Assembly: GCF_024721315.2 (NCBI RefSeq)
Contig: NZ_JANFAK020000017.1
Coordinates: 1 to 64,000, forward strand
DNA length: 64,000 nt
Direction of reading: 5' to 3'
Source of the DNA: Streptomyces sp. Isolate_45
Lineage (GTDB): Bacteria > Actinomycetota > Actinomycetes > Streptomycetales > Streptomycetaceae
The notes under the pieces are model-generated. The model did no database searches. It worked only from the letters and a program-made list of their open reading frames with translations, and was not told where the DNA came from. Numbering within the stretch: the stretch's first letter is position 1; each line of letters opens with the position of its first letter. Below are positions 55,176-63,823 of this stretch, piece after piece. Made by a program: the position numbers and the translations under genes.

Positions 55176-56597
55176 ATGACCGCACCCACGCCGCGCCGGG
55201 CTCTCCTGGCCGTCGCCCTCGCCGCCGCCACCACGGTCGGCCTCCCCGGGGGGCGGGCCTCGGCCGGTCCGGCCCCGTCCTCCGCCCCGGGAACCGGACC
55301 CGTACCCGCGCCTAACGCGGAGGGCGCGGCCGCCGGCGGGGACGCCACCGCGACCGCCACCGCGCGGACCGTCGACAACCGGTTCTGGTACTCCCTGTCC
55401 CACTGGCGGGCCGGAACCCACAACGGCACCACCGCCGTCGGCGGCGCCCGCCCCGGCCTGGAGATCGCGACCCCGGCCGGCCGCACCGTCTACACCGACC
55501 CCCACACGGCCAGGAAGGCCACCTGGGAGTACGCGACCTGGACCTCGCCCGTCCACCGCTCGACGGTCCCCGCCACCGAGGCCATCGCCTCCTGGAACGC
55601 CCGCACCCCGGCCGGCACCTGGATCCAGATCGAACTGCGCGGCACCTACACCGACGGCAAGGCCACCCCCTGGTACGTGATGGGCCGCTGGGCCGCCGGG
55701 GACGGCGACATCCGCCGCACCTCCGTCGACGGCCAGACCGACGGCCGGACCACCGTCTGGACCGACAGCCTGGCCGTCGACAACCCGGCGTCCGGCGTCC
55801 GGATCAAGGACTGGCAGCTGCGACTGACCCTGTACCGCAAGCCCGGCGCCGACCGGGGGCCCACGGTCTGGCTGGCCGGCGCGATGGTCTCCGACATCCC
55901 GGACCGGTTCACCGTCACCGCCTCCACGCCCTCGGGGAAGGCGCACGAGCTGAAGGTCCCGCGCTACTCGCAGGAGATCCACGCCGGCCGCTACCCGGAG
56001 TACGACAACGGCGGCGAGGCCTGGTGCAGCCCCACCTCCTCCCAGATGGTGGTGGAGTTCTGGGGCGGCCGCGCCTCCACGAAGGCGCTGTCCTGGGTCA
56101 AGGCCGGCTACCGGGACCCCCAGGTCTGCCACGCGGCCCGCTCCACCTATGACGCCGCCTACAAGGGCTGCGGCAACTGGCCCTTCAACGCCGCCTACGC
56201 CGCCACCTACCGGGGCCTCGCGGGCGTCGTCACCCGGCTCACGTCCCTCGCCGACCTGGAGACCCTGGTCCGCGCCGGGATCCCCGTCATCACCTCCCAG
56301 TCCTTCCGCGCGGAGGAACTCGGCGGCGCGGGCTACGGCACCGCTGGTCACCTGATGACCGTGATCGGCTTCACCGCCGCCGGGGACGTGATCGCCAACG
56401 ACCCCAACTCGCCCGACAACCCCGCCGTCCGCCGCGTCTACAAGCGTCGGGAGTGGGAGAACAACTGGTTGCGGACCAAGCGCCACAACGCCGCCGGGAA
56501 GACCGTCTCCGGGACCGGGGGCATCTGCTACCTCTACGGACCGGCCGTCCCGGGGCCGGTCCAGACCGCCGCGCTGAAGGCGGTCGGAGTGTTGTGA
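55176..56597 (+). CDS. Secreted C39-like (papain-fold) peptidase
   Basis: A 473-residue protein. Residues 1-32 look like a signal peptide (RRALLAVALAAATTVGL ending ASA). A beta-rich region (about 65-240) precedes the cysteine peptidase-like domain (about 265-430): the catalytic Cys in NGGEAWCSPTSSQMV, the His in GTAGHLMTVIGFTAAG, and an acidic VIANDPNSPDNPAV. It is the C39-like family of actinobacteria. I start at the ATG at 55176. Exact substrate unknown; cleavage of an extracellular peptide or protein is likely. Confidence 0.88.
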   Translation: MTAPTPRRALLAVALAAATTVGLPGGRASAGPAPSSAPGTGPVPAPNAEGAAAGGDATATATARTVDNRFWYSLSHWRAGTHNGTTAVGGARPGLEIATPAGRTVYTDPHTARKATWEYATWTSPVHRSTVPATEAIASWNARTPAGTWIQIELRGTYTDGKATPWYVMGRWAAGDGDIRRTSVDGQTDGRTTVWTDSLAVDNPASGVRIKDWQLRLTLYRKPGADRGPTVWLAGAMVSDIPDRFTVTASTPSGKAHELKVPRYSQEIHAGRYPEYDNGGEAWCSPTSSQMVVEFWGGRASTKALSWVKAGYRDPQVCHAARSTYDAAYKGCGNWPFNAAYAATYRGLAGVVTRLTSLADLETLVRAGIPVITSQSFRAEELGGAGYGTAGHLMTVIGFTAAGDVIANDPNSPDNPAVRRVYKRREWENNWLRTKRHNAAGKTVSGTGGICYLYGPAVPGPVQTAALKAVGVL

Positions 56598-56678
56598 AAT
56601 TGGTCTGGTGCGGACGGCTTAAAAGTCGGAATATGGGCATAAAGGGCACATAAGGCTTCGCGTAGGAGGCAGCCCGCC

Positions 56679-57110
56679 ATGACCACCCATCCGAGAATCG
56701 AAAGCCACCCGGACCTCGCCGAGATGCGGACCAGGTTCGAGCGGGTGACCAGCACTCCCGCGGCGCAGGCGGTCGAGGCCCTGGCCCTGATCACGGGCCT
56801 GTACCTGGCCGCCTCGCCGTGGATCGCGGGGTTCAGCGCGCTCTCGCCGCTGGCCGTCAACAACCTCATCGCCGGCCTGGCGTTCTGCCTGTGCATGGGC
56901 GGACTCGGGTCGGCGTACGAGCGCACGCACGCGATGGCCTGGACGGCCGTCGCGATCGGCGCCTGGACGATCATCGCCCCGTGGGTCATCGCCGGAGAGA
57001 TGGACACGACCCGCAGCGTGGTCAGCAACATCATCACCGGAGCCATCGCCCTCTGCCTCGGTCTGGCCATGGTGGCCATGGGCGGCCGCCGGCGTGACGG
57101 CATGACCTGA
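56679..57110 (+). CDS. SPW-repeat membrane protein
   Basis: A 143-residue membrane protein with four hydrophobic segments. It contains two SPW-type repeats, LAASPWIAGFSALSPLAV and IIAPWVIAGEMDTTRSVV, each with a Pro-Trp in a membrane segment. The family is of unknown function and is common in Streptomyces. It follows the peptidase by 81 bp of A+T-richer DNA that probably holds its own promoter (around 56600-56660). Confidence 0.85.
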   Translation: MTTHPRIESHPDLAEMRTRFERVTSTPAAQAVEALALITGLYLAASPWIAGFSALSPLAVNNLIAGLAFCLCMGGLGSAYERTHAMAWTAVAIGAWTIIAPWVIAGEMDTTRSVVSNIITGAIALCLGLAMVAMGGRRRDGMT

Positions 57111-57246
57111 CCGTACGCGGTACCCGTCACCGGGTCCCGGCCGCAGCCCGCTCCGGCGGGCCCGGCCGGGGCCCGGCGACGTGACGCGCGCCACCAGTGA
57201 CCGACGTCCTACCGCGACGGCCGCGTGCGCCGGCACATTGGACGGC

Positions 57247-57399
57247 ATGACCGCAGACAGCCCCGCCCTCAATGCCGCCACCCCCAGCACCGTCGCCACC
57301 GGCGGGCCCGACGAGGGCTCCTCGTGGCTGGAGCACGTGCTCGGCTGGACCCTCGTGGTGGTCGTCGCGATGTTCGTCACCCAGGTCGGCTGGATGTAG
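57247..57399 (+). CDS. Small SCO1431-type membrane protein
   Basis: A 50-residue protein with a single membrane segment, LEHVLGWTLVVVVAMFVTQVGWM, and a hydrophilic N-terminus (MTADSPALNAATPSTV). It matches my memory of the SCO1431 family of tiny streptomycete membrane proteins. A GTG 66 nt earlier would give 72 residues, but the ATG at 57247 gives the usual length. Function unknown. Confidence 0.75.
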   Translation: MTADSPALNAATPSTVATGGPDEGSSWLEHVLGWTLVVVVAMFVTQVGWM

Positions 57400-57415
57400 C
57401 TCCGGCCGGGAGGCC

Positions 57416-58060
57416 CTACGAGGCCTCCGGGCGCAGCCCGTCGGTGACGATCGCGTCGGAGGCCGCCAGGGCCTGTTCGGCGCTGCCCCGCGTCGTGAAG
57501 ACGAACGGCGGGACGGTCGGGAGAGCCGGCGGCCCGTCGGGGCTGAACGTCACGCACGGCAGCCCCTCGACGCACCCGCTGAACCGCGTCGGGGGGTGCG
57601 GGGAGCCCCCGGCGCCGTGTCGGCCGGGGCCCCGCGTCGGCGCCCCCGTCGTCAGTGCCGCCGGCAGCGCCACAGGTAGGGCGGCGGCCGTCACCCGTGA
57701 CCCGTCGGCGCCCGGTCGGCCGCTCCCGGCCCGCCCGGCTTCCCCGGACCTCCTCGACCCGCTCGGCCCCGCCGTGCGGCGTCCATCCGAAGGCGAGCGC
57801 GCCGCCCGCGTCGCCGAGCGGCATGCCGACGTGGAGACCGCCCAGGTCGGCCGCCGCGAAGGACAGCGCCGACAGCGGCCGCGCGCGTACCGGAACGTGG
57901 GCGCGGGCCGGCGGTAGGAACCACAGGACTTGCCCGGCAACCCGACCGCCACGAGCGCGGGCAGGGCGACGAGCGCCGACCTCCTCCTGCGGACCCGGCC
58001 CAGCGGACCCGGCCCGCAGGGCCGGTGCGGGGGGATGTGCGCGGGGAAGTGCGGGGGAAC
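57416..58060 (-). pseudogene. Likely frameshifted secreted-protein gene
   Basis: Coding-like stretches lie in two frames. A signal-like N-terminus RRRRSALVALPALVAVGLPG and the C-terminal FSGCVEGLPCVTFSPDGPPA to the stop at 57416 are in one frame. The middle, LGGLHVGMPLGDAGGALAFG with normal GC3 bias, is in another. Two compensating frameshifts, near 57880 and 57720, would explain this. The first frame is open but its middle looks out of frame (CRRCPSRRPT). No clear start codon lies before the signal-like segment. Either decay or sequencing errors are possible. Confidence 0.45.
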
Positions 58061-58135
58061 TGAGCGGAGCCGGTTCGGGCACGCAGGTCTGCCATACTGC
58101 GGGCATTCTGCGGCAGTTCGAGGCTAGGGCTGAAT

Positions 58136-58837
58136 TTGAATAATGGTCAACAGCGGGGCGGGACCAGCCGTTCGCAGGTTCGACGGGCCGAACTCATAGC
58201 CACCGGACGCAAGTTGTTCGCCGGCACCTCGTACGACGCCCTCTCCATGGACGACATCGCCAAGCAGGCCGGCGTCGCCAAGGGGCTGATCTATTACTAC
58301 TTCACGAGCAAGCGCGGCTACTACCTCGCCATCGTCGAGGACTCCGTCGCCGAACTCGTCGCCCGCGCCGGCCGGGACACGGACCTCCCCGGCGCCGAGC
58401 GCGTCCGCCGCACCGTCGACGGCTACCTCCATTACGCGGAGCACCACCAGGCCGCCTACCGCACCATCGTCACCGGGGGCGTCGGCTCGGACGCCGAGGT
58501 GCTCGCGATCCGGGACGCCGTGCGCGAGGAGCTGACGGCCACCATCGCGGAGGGCGCCTACGGCACCCGTACCGTCCCGCCCCTCGCCCGGCTCGCCCTC
58601 GTCGGGTGGCTCTCCGGCGTCGAGGGCGTCACCCTGGACTGGATCGGCGCCCTGGGTGCGGAGGGGCAGCCCGACCGGGCGGCCGTCGGAGCGCTGCTCG
58701 TACGCCAGCTCCGTGCGACGCTGACCGTGATCGAGGAGTTCGTCCCGCAGTGTCCCGCCCCTCCGGCGGTCCTGGACGCGGCGTCGAACCCCCTCGGCAA
58801 CGGTGATGATCAAGCACCGGTGACGGAAAGCGTCTGA
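58136..58837 (+). CDS. TetR-family transcriptional regulator
   Basis: A 233-residue regulator. The HTH is LSMDDIAKQAGVAKGLIYYY followed by FTSKRGYYLAIVEDSVAEL, a standard TetR N-terminus; a helical ligand-binding domain follows. The only sensible start is TTG at 58136 (MNNGQQRGGTSRSQVRRAEL), with AGGG upstream; there is no in-frame ATG or GTG before the HTH. An acyl-CoA dehydrogenase lies 147 bp downstream on the same strand, and a fatty-acyl ligand is a reasonable guess. Confidence 0.88.
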   Translation: MNNGQQRGGTSRSQVRRAELIATGRKLFAGTSYDALSMDDIAKQAGVAKGLIYYYFTSKRGYYLAIVEDSVAELVARAGRDTDLPGAERVRRTVDGYLHYAEHHQAAYRTIVTGGVGSDAEVLAIRDAVREELTATIAEGAYGTRTVPPLARLALVGWLSGVEGVTLDWIGALGAEGQPDRAAVGALLVRQLRATLTVIEEFVPQCPAPPAVLDAASNPLGNGDDQAPVTESV

Positions 58838-58984
58838 TCGGGCATACTCAACCCGCCGCAGCCGCTCTTCGAGCCCTTCCGTGACCCGGGAGGGCCGTGT
58901 CGGCTGTGAGAGCACCGAGACCCGGCGGCGCGTCCCACACCTCACGCGTCGCCGCCGTGCCCGACCAGGGAGGAGAGCGCCGCC

Positions 58985-60157
58985 ATGACCGACCGCGCCC
59001 CACAGACGGTGGACCGTCAGCTGCCCACCGAGGAGTCCCGCGACCTCCTGGCGCTCGTGCGCGAGATCGCCCAGCGGGAGATCCGCCCCCTGGCCGCGGA
59101 CGAGGAGGAGGCCGGCCGGTTCCCCCGCGAGGTCTTCACCCTGCTGTCCGAGTCCGGGCTGCTCGGTCTTCCGTACGCCGGGGAGTTCGGCGGCGGCGAC
59201 CAGCCGTACGAGGTCTACCTCCAGGTCCTGGAGGAGCTCGCGGCGGCCCGCCTGACGGTCGGCCTCGGCGTCAGCGTCCACTCCCTGGCCTGCCACGGCC
59301 TCGCCGGCTACGGCACCAAGGAGCAGCGGAGCGCCCACCTGCCCGACATGCTCGGCGGCGGGCTGCTCGGCGCCTACTGCCTGTCCGAGCCGGCCGCCGG
59401 CTCGGACGCCGCCTCGCTCAGCACCAAGGCGGTCCGCGACGGTGACGACTGGGTGATCACCGGCACCAAGGCCTGGATCACCCACGGCGGCGTCGCCGAC
59501 TTCTACACCGTCCTGGCGCGCACCGGCGTGCCGGGCCCCAAGGGCATCACGGCCTTCCTGGTCCCCGGCGACGCCCCGGGCCTGACGGCTGCCGTCCCCG
59601 AGAAGAAGATGGGCATGAAGGGCTCGCCCACCGCCCAGCTCCACTTCGACGGCGTACGGGTCCCCGACGCGCGGCGGATCGGCGACGAGGGCCAGGGCTT
59701 CTCCATCGCGCTGGCCGCCCTCGATGCGGGCCGGCTCGGCATCGCCGCCTGCGCCATCGGCGTCGCGCAGGCCGCCCTGGACGAGGCCCTCGCGTACGCG
59801 CTGGGCCGCAAGCAGTTCGGGCACCCCATCGCCGACTTCCAGGGCCTGCGCTTCATGCTGGCCGACATGGCCACCAAGATCGAGGCGGGTCGGGCCCTGT
59901 ACCTGGCCGCCGCGCGCCTGCGGGACGCGGGCAAGCCGTTCTCGCGGCAGGCCGCGATGGCGAAGCTGTTCTGCACCGACGCGGCGATGGCCGTGACCAC
60001 GGACGCCGTCCAGGTCCTGGGCGGCTACGGCTACACGGCGGACTTCCCCGTGGAGCGGCTGATGCGCGAGGCGAAGGTGCTCCAGATCGTGGAGGGCACC
60101 AACCAGATCCAGCGCATGGTCATCGCCCGGCACCTGGCCGGCCCCGAGACCCGCTGA
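58985..60157 (+). CDS. Acyl-CoA dehydrogenase
   Basis: A 390-residue FAD enzyme. The family blocks are LGAYCLSEPAAGSDAASLST (FAD/substrate), WVITGTKAWITHGGVADFY and the C-terminal YTADFPVERLMREAKVLQIV with EGTNQIQRMVIARHL. The catalytic base lies in the LQIVEGTNQ block typical of short- to medium-chain members. It introduces the 2,3-double bond into acyl-CoA in beta-oxidation. GGGAGGA lies before the ATG. It follows a TetR gene and precedes a kinase module. Confidence 0.93.
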   Translation: MTDRAPQTVDRQLPTEESRDLLALVREIAQREIRPLAADEEEAGRFPREVFTLLSESGLLGLPYAGEFGGGDQPYEVYLQVLEELAAARLTVGLGVSVHSLACHGLAGYGTKEQRSAHLPDMLGGGLLGAYCLSEPAAGSDAASLSTKAVRDGDDWVITGTKAWITHGGVADFYTVLARTGVPGPKGITAFLVPGDAPGLTAAVPEKKMGMKGSPTAQLHFDGVRVPDARRIGDEGQGFSIALAALDAGRLGIAACAIGVAQAALDEALAYALGRKQFGHPIADFQGLRFMLADMATKIEAGRALYLAAARLRDAGKPFSRQAAMAKLFCTDAAMAVTTDAVQVLGGYGYTADFPVERLMREAKVLQIVEGTNQIQRMVIARHLAGPETR

Positions 60158-60168
60158 ACGAAGCCGCC

Positions 60169-60193
60169 GGGCCGCGGCGCGCTCCCGCGGCCC
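60169..60193. terminator. Hairpin after the acyl-CoA dehydrogenase gene
   Basis: GGGCCGCGG (60169-60177) and CCGCGGCCC (60185-60193) form a perfect 9-bp stem with a 7-nt loop, 12 bp beyond the stop codon and before a convergent gene. Confidence 0.6.
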
Positions 60194-60255
60194 CACTCGG
60201 GGCTCCGGTGGCGGCCCCCGTACGGGACACCCCTGCGCGGCCCCGGCCCGCGGGG

Positions 60256-60648
60256 TCAGCCGCCGTACAGGGGGCCGCTGGGCCAGATCGGCGACGAGGC
60301 GACCCGGTGCCACTCGGGGTCGCGCCGCCCCGGCAGGGTGCGGCCCGCCTCGGTCCAGCGGGCGATCAGATCGAGGTAGATGGGCGGATCGGGGTGCCGC
60401 GGCCGGCCCGCCTGCCGGTCCTCCGCGTGCGGCCGATCCGCGGCCGACCGGCCCGCCTGCAGGCGCTCGGCCTGCAGGCGCTCGGCCTGGAGACGTTCGG
60501 CCTGGCGGCGCTCGGCCTGTGACCGGTCCGTCGCCGGCGGCCGGTCACCGAGGCGGCGATCCGCCTGCTGAACCGATTCTTCGAATCCGGGGGGTGTAGC
60601 CCGCCTGCGGCGTCCCGTCCGTGACGGGGAGGACTCAACCGTGCTCAT
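60256..60648 (-). CDS. Small hypothetical protein with QAERL repeats
   Basis: A 130-residue hydrophilic protein. The middle holds tandem five-residue units, QAERRQAERLQAERLQAERL, coded by a 15-bp DNA repeat near 60445-60520, probably a charged helix. The C-terminal PPIYLDLIARWTEAGRTLPG then PEWHRVASSPIWPSGP is the conserved-looking part. The frame extends further upstream, but MSTVESSPSRTGRRRRA at 60648 is the plausible start. Function unknown; neighbours on both sides converge or diverge. Confidence 0.6.
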   Translation of the reverse strand: MSTVESSPSRTGRRRRATPPGFEESVQQADRRLGDRPPATDRSQAERRQAERLQAERLQAERLQAGRSAADRPHAEDRQAGRPRHPDPPIYLDLIARWTEAGRTLPGRRDPEWHRVASSPIWPSGPLYGG

Positions 60649-60846
60649 GCAGGGGCAACGCCGGGCGTCCGTCCGGGGTAATCGCCACCCGGTCCCGCCC
60701 ATCCGTTCGACCCCTCCCACCGGCCGCCCCCGCGCACGACCACCGCCCCGGCGCACGCCGGGCCGCGAAGGGCGGACGGCGCGAGCCATGGCCGGCCGTG
60801 CCGGGCTGTCAGGATGTGCCACAACTATGGCCCCGGGTCGAGTTTC

Positions 60847-60859
60847 TGACGTACCGTCA
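60847..60859. promoter_or_regulatory. TGACG-TAC-CGTCA palindrome upstream of the DUF7064-type gene
   Basis: A 13-bp palindrome with 5-bp arms lies 45 bp before the start of the DUF7064-type gene. Similar TTTCTGACG...CGTCA sites precede lipid-metabolism genes in many streptomycetes, often with TetR-type control, but this is from memory. Confidence 0.45.
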
Positions 60860-60903
60860 TATCCGCTGTGCAGCGCCCCGCCCCGTGCCCCCGGAGGTTT
60901 GCC

Positions 60904-62037
60904 ATGCCCGCGGACCGACCCATTCCGCTCGACGAATACCCCATCCACCAGGCCCCTTTGTCGATGAAGCACCTCGTCAGCGGCGACCGCAACGCCTACG
61001 ACCGCTGCATCTTCCACGTCTTCGACCACGCCGGTCGGGCCGTCCTCATCCTGGGCCTCGGGGTCTACCCCAACGCCGGGGTCATCGACGCCTACGCCAC
61101 GCTGCGCACCGGTGACGAACTCCGCGCCGTTCGGGCCTCCGACGCCCTCACCGACGACCGGATGAACCTCCGCGTCGGCCCGCTGTCCGTCACCGTCGAC
61201 GTCCCGCTCCGGAAGTTCACCCTCCGGTGCGACCCCGATCCGGCGGACCCCGACGGGCTCTCGTACGACCTCACCTGGACCGGTGCCTTCCCCGCCGTCT
61301 GGGAGCCCCACCACGTCCAGCGCCGCGGCGACCGTCTGATGCTGGAGGGCCGCCGCTTCGTCCAGGCGGGCGACGTCACCGGCCGTATCCGTGCCGGGGG
61401 CGAGGAGATCGCGCTGATCCCGGGGGAGTGGACCGGCACCCGCGACCGCAGTTGGGGCGTCCGCCCGATCCCCGGCGAGGACGGCGGGCGCGCGGCGCAG
61501 GAGCACCGCCCCGAGGGCTTCCACTGGCTCTGGATCCCGGTCCGGTTCGAGGACCGCTTCCTCATGGTCATCGCCCAGGAGGACGCCGACGGCCACCGCA
61601 CCCTCAACGAGGCCGTCCAGGTCTTCCCCGAGGACAGCGGCCGCCACGACGTCCAGCTCGGCTGGCCGCACACCGAGATCCGCTACCGGTCGGGCACCCG
61701 CCACCCCGAGAGCGCGGTCGTCCACCTGACCGACCCCTCCCGCAAGCCGCTGGAACTGGGCGTGGAGATCCTCGCCTCCTCCCCGCTCGCCGTCGGCGCC
61801 GGCTACCCGCCCGCCACCGACTGGCAGCACGGCAGCTGGCAGGGCCGGGGCTGGACCGACCGCCGCGTCTACGACCTCTCCGACCCCACCGCCCACCCCA
61901 CGGCCGCCTTCGGCGTCACCGACCACTCCGCCCGGTTCACCCTCGACGGCCGGATCGGCCACGGGATCTTCGAACACGGCAGCTTCGGCCGCCACGACCC
62001 CACGGGCTTCACGGACTACTCCTCCGTCGCCCCCTGA
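60904..62037 (+). CDS. DUF7064/DUF7065-type beta-barrel protein
   Basis: A 377-residue soluble protein rich in beta strands with many Trp/Tyr/Arg, such as RCIFHVFDHAGRAVLILGLG, WEPHHVQRRGDRLML and RYRSGTRHPESAVVHL. It resembles the DUF7064/7065 proteins that accompany APH-type kinases in actinobacteria, related in fold to carotenoid hydratase-like barrels. No catalytic site is recognised. GGAGG lies just before the ATG. The kinase gene starts 38 bp downstream, so they are probably cotranscribed. Confidence 0.65.
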   Translation: MPADRPIPLDEYPIHQAPLSMKHLVSGDRNAYDRCIFHVFDHAGRAVLILGLGVYPNAGVIDAYATLRTGDELRAVRASDALTDDRMNLRVGPLSVTVDVPLRKFTLRCDPDPADPDGLSYDLTWTGAFPAVWEPHHVQRRGDRLMLEGRRFVQAGDVTGRIRAGGEEIALIPGEWTGTRDRSWGVRPIPGEDGGRAAQEHRPEGFHWLWIPVRFEDRFLMVIAQEDADGHRTLNEAVQVFPEDSGRHDVQLGWPHTEIRYRSGTRHPESAVVHLTDPSRKPLELGVEILASSPLAVGAGYPPATDWQHGSWQGRGWTDRRVYDLSDPTAHPTAAFGVTDHSARFTLDGRIGHGIFEHGSFGRHDPTGFTDYSSVAP

Positions 62038-62075
62038 CCACCCCCTGCCCGCAGCCCCCGAAGGAAGGGCCGGTC

Positions 62076-63176
62076 ATGGCCGCCACCGCTCCGCGTCCCC
62101 GCACCTCCACCCGCGAGCCCGAGGAACTCGCCCGGCGCCTCACCGCCTGGCTCGACGTACGGCTCCCCGGCGCCCGCGTCACCAACGTCCACGTCCCGGA
62201 CTCCAACGGCATGTCGAGCGAGACCCTGCTCTTCGACATCGAACACCCGCGCACCCCACTGCGGGAGTGCGCCCTGCGGCTCGCCGCCGACCCGGCCGCC
62301 TACACCGTGTTCCCCACCTACGACATGCCGCGCCAGCACCGCGTGATGGACCTCGTCGCCCGCCACACGGACCTGCCCGTACCGCGCGTGCAGTGGCTGG
62401 AGGAGGACCCGGCGCCGCTGGGCGCCCCGTTCTTCGTCATGGCCCGCGCCGAGGGCCGCGTACCGCCGGACGTGATGCCCTACACGTACGAGGGCAACTG
62501 GCTGCACGCCGCGACCGACGCCGAACGCGCCGTGCTCCAGGAGGCGAGCATCTCCCTGTTGGCCCGCCTGCACGACGGGTTCCCGGCCCAGGAGGCCGCG
62601 TTCCTGCTGCCGCCGGGGGAGGGGAGTCCGTTGCGGCGGCACGTCGACGCGCAGCGCGCCTACTACGAGTGGGTGGTCGACGGCCTGGCCCGTTCGCCGC
62701 TCGTGGAGCGCGCCTTCGAACGGCTGGAGGAACTCTGGCCCGCCGACGAGGGCGACCCCGTCCTCAACTGGGGCGACGCCCGCATCGGGAACGTCATCTA
62801 CCAGCCCGACGGCTTCGAACCCGTCGCGGTCCTGGACTGGGAGATGGCCGCCTGCGCCCCGCGCGAGGTCGACCTGGGCTGGACGGTCTTCCTGCACCGC
62901 TTCTTCCAGGACCTGACCGTCGGCTTCGGCCGGCCCGGGCTGCCCGACTTCCTGCGCCGCGAGGACCTGGAACGCCGCTACGCGGAACTGACCGGCCACG
63001 TACCGCGGGACATGGAGTTCCACACGCTGTACGCCGCCCTGCGGCACGGGATCGTGATGCTGCGCATCGCCTACCGGCAGGCGCACTTCGGCGAGGTCGA
63101 GGTTCCCGCCGACCCCGACGGCCTGATCCTGCACCATGCCGGACTCGCCGCCATGGTGCAGGGGACGTACTGGTAG
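62076..63176 (+). CDS. APH-family phosphotransferase (ACAD10/11 kinase-like)
   Basis: A 366-residue kinase-like protein of the aminoglycoside phosphotransferase fold. The catalytic loop is LNWGDARIGNVIYQ (Brenner-type D-x-R-x3-N), and the metal-binding AVLDWEMAACAPREVDLGW follows. The Gly-rich N-lobe has SSETLLFDIEHPRT. Actinobacterial relatives next to acyl-CoA dehydrogenases resemble the kinase part of ACAD10/11 and LvaA, which phosphorylate hydroxyacyl-CoA, so that substrate is plausible. Start at the ATG at 62076 behind GAAGGA. Confidence 0.83.
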   Translation: MAATAPRPRTSTREPEELARRLTAWLDVRLPGARVTNVHVPDSNGMSSETLLFDIEHPRTPLRECALRLAADPAAYTVFPTYDMPRQHRVMDLVARHTDLPVPRVQWLEEDPAPLGAPFFVMARAEGRVPPDVMPYTYEGNWLHAATDAERAVLQEASISLLARLHDGFPAQEAAFLLPPGEGSPLRRHVDAQRAYYEWVVDGLARSPLVERAFERLEELWPADEGDPVLNWGDARIGNVIYQPDGFEPVAVLDWEMAACAPREVDLGWTVFLHRFFQDLTVGFGRPGLPDFLRREDLERRYAELTGHVPRDMEFHTLYAALRHGIVMLRIAYRQAHFGEVEVPADPDGLILHHAGLAAMVQGTYW

Positions 63177-63182
63177 TCGGCC

Positions 63183-63614
63183 TCAGGCGGCCTGCGCGTG
63201 CCGGCGCATCCGCGGCAGCGGGGCCGCCTCCGGCCGCACCGGGCGCGAACCCGGACCGCCCACGTGCGAGAAGGGCTGCGTCCGCCAGTCCAGGCCCTGC
63301 GGCAGGTCGATGCGGACGACGGCCTCCAGCTCCGGCTGGAACAGACCCAGGATGGGCAGCGCGTCCGAGACCGGCCGCCCGGTGCCCGCGCACACCGTGA
63401 GCCCGAACGGGTTCCACGGGGTCAGGCAGAGCGCGTGCTGCGGCAGGTGCTCCTCGTCCGCGACGAGGGCGATCGACTGCGCGCAGTCGGGGCAGACCGC
63501 GTGGTGGACGTCGAAGTCCTCGGGTTCGAGGTGGTCGTCGTCCTCCGCGTACGCGCTGTCGAGCAGTTCCAGGGGCTCCGGTTCGGTGCGACCGGCGCGC
63601 TTGGTGTTCAGCAT
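63183..63614 (-). CDS. Small Cys-containing conserved protein
   Basis: A 143-residue acidic protein. Visible features are an acidic N-terminal part (SAYAEDDDHLEPEDFDVHH), a Cys pair CPDC, two more Cys in HALCLTPWNPFGLTVCAGTG, and a proline/arginine-rich tail. The Cys pattern could bind zinc. I do not recognise a family. It starts at the ATG at 63614 behind GGGGG and is convergent with the kinase gene, 6 bp away. Function unknown. Confidence 0.7.
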   Translation of the reverse strand: MLNTKRAGRTEPEPLELLDSAYAEDDDHLEPEDFDVHHAVCPDCAQSIALVADEEHLPQHALCLTPWNPFGLTVCAGTGRPVSDALPILGLFQPELEAVVRIDLPQGLDWRTQPFSHVGGPGSRPVRPEAAPLPRMRRHAQAA

Positions 63615-63823
63615 GGATGTATTCCCCCTTGGATGGGCCGGGCGGGCAGGTTCTTCGGCCACGGCCACAGCAAGCACTTCCCGTCGCGCGGCACGAGTAA
63701 CCACGCGCGCGCGGTGTACGCCCGTACATGCCTGTGGCATTCGTCACATGCCCGCCGCAGATGCCACCTCTGGCGTGGACAGCGCTGGGCCTGGAGCGGT
63801 TCTGGGCCGTAGGTTGAGCGGCT

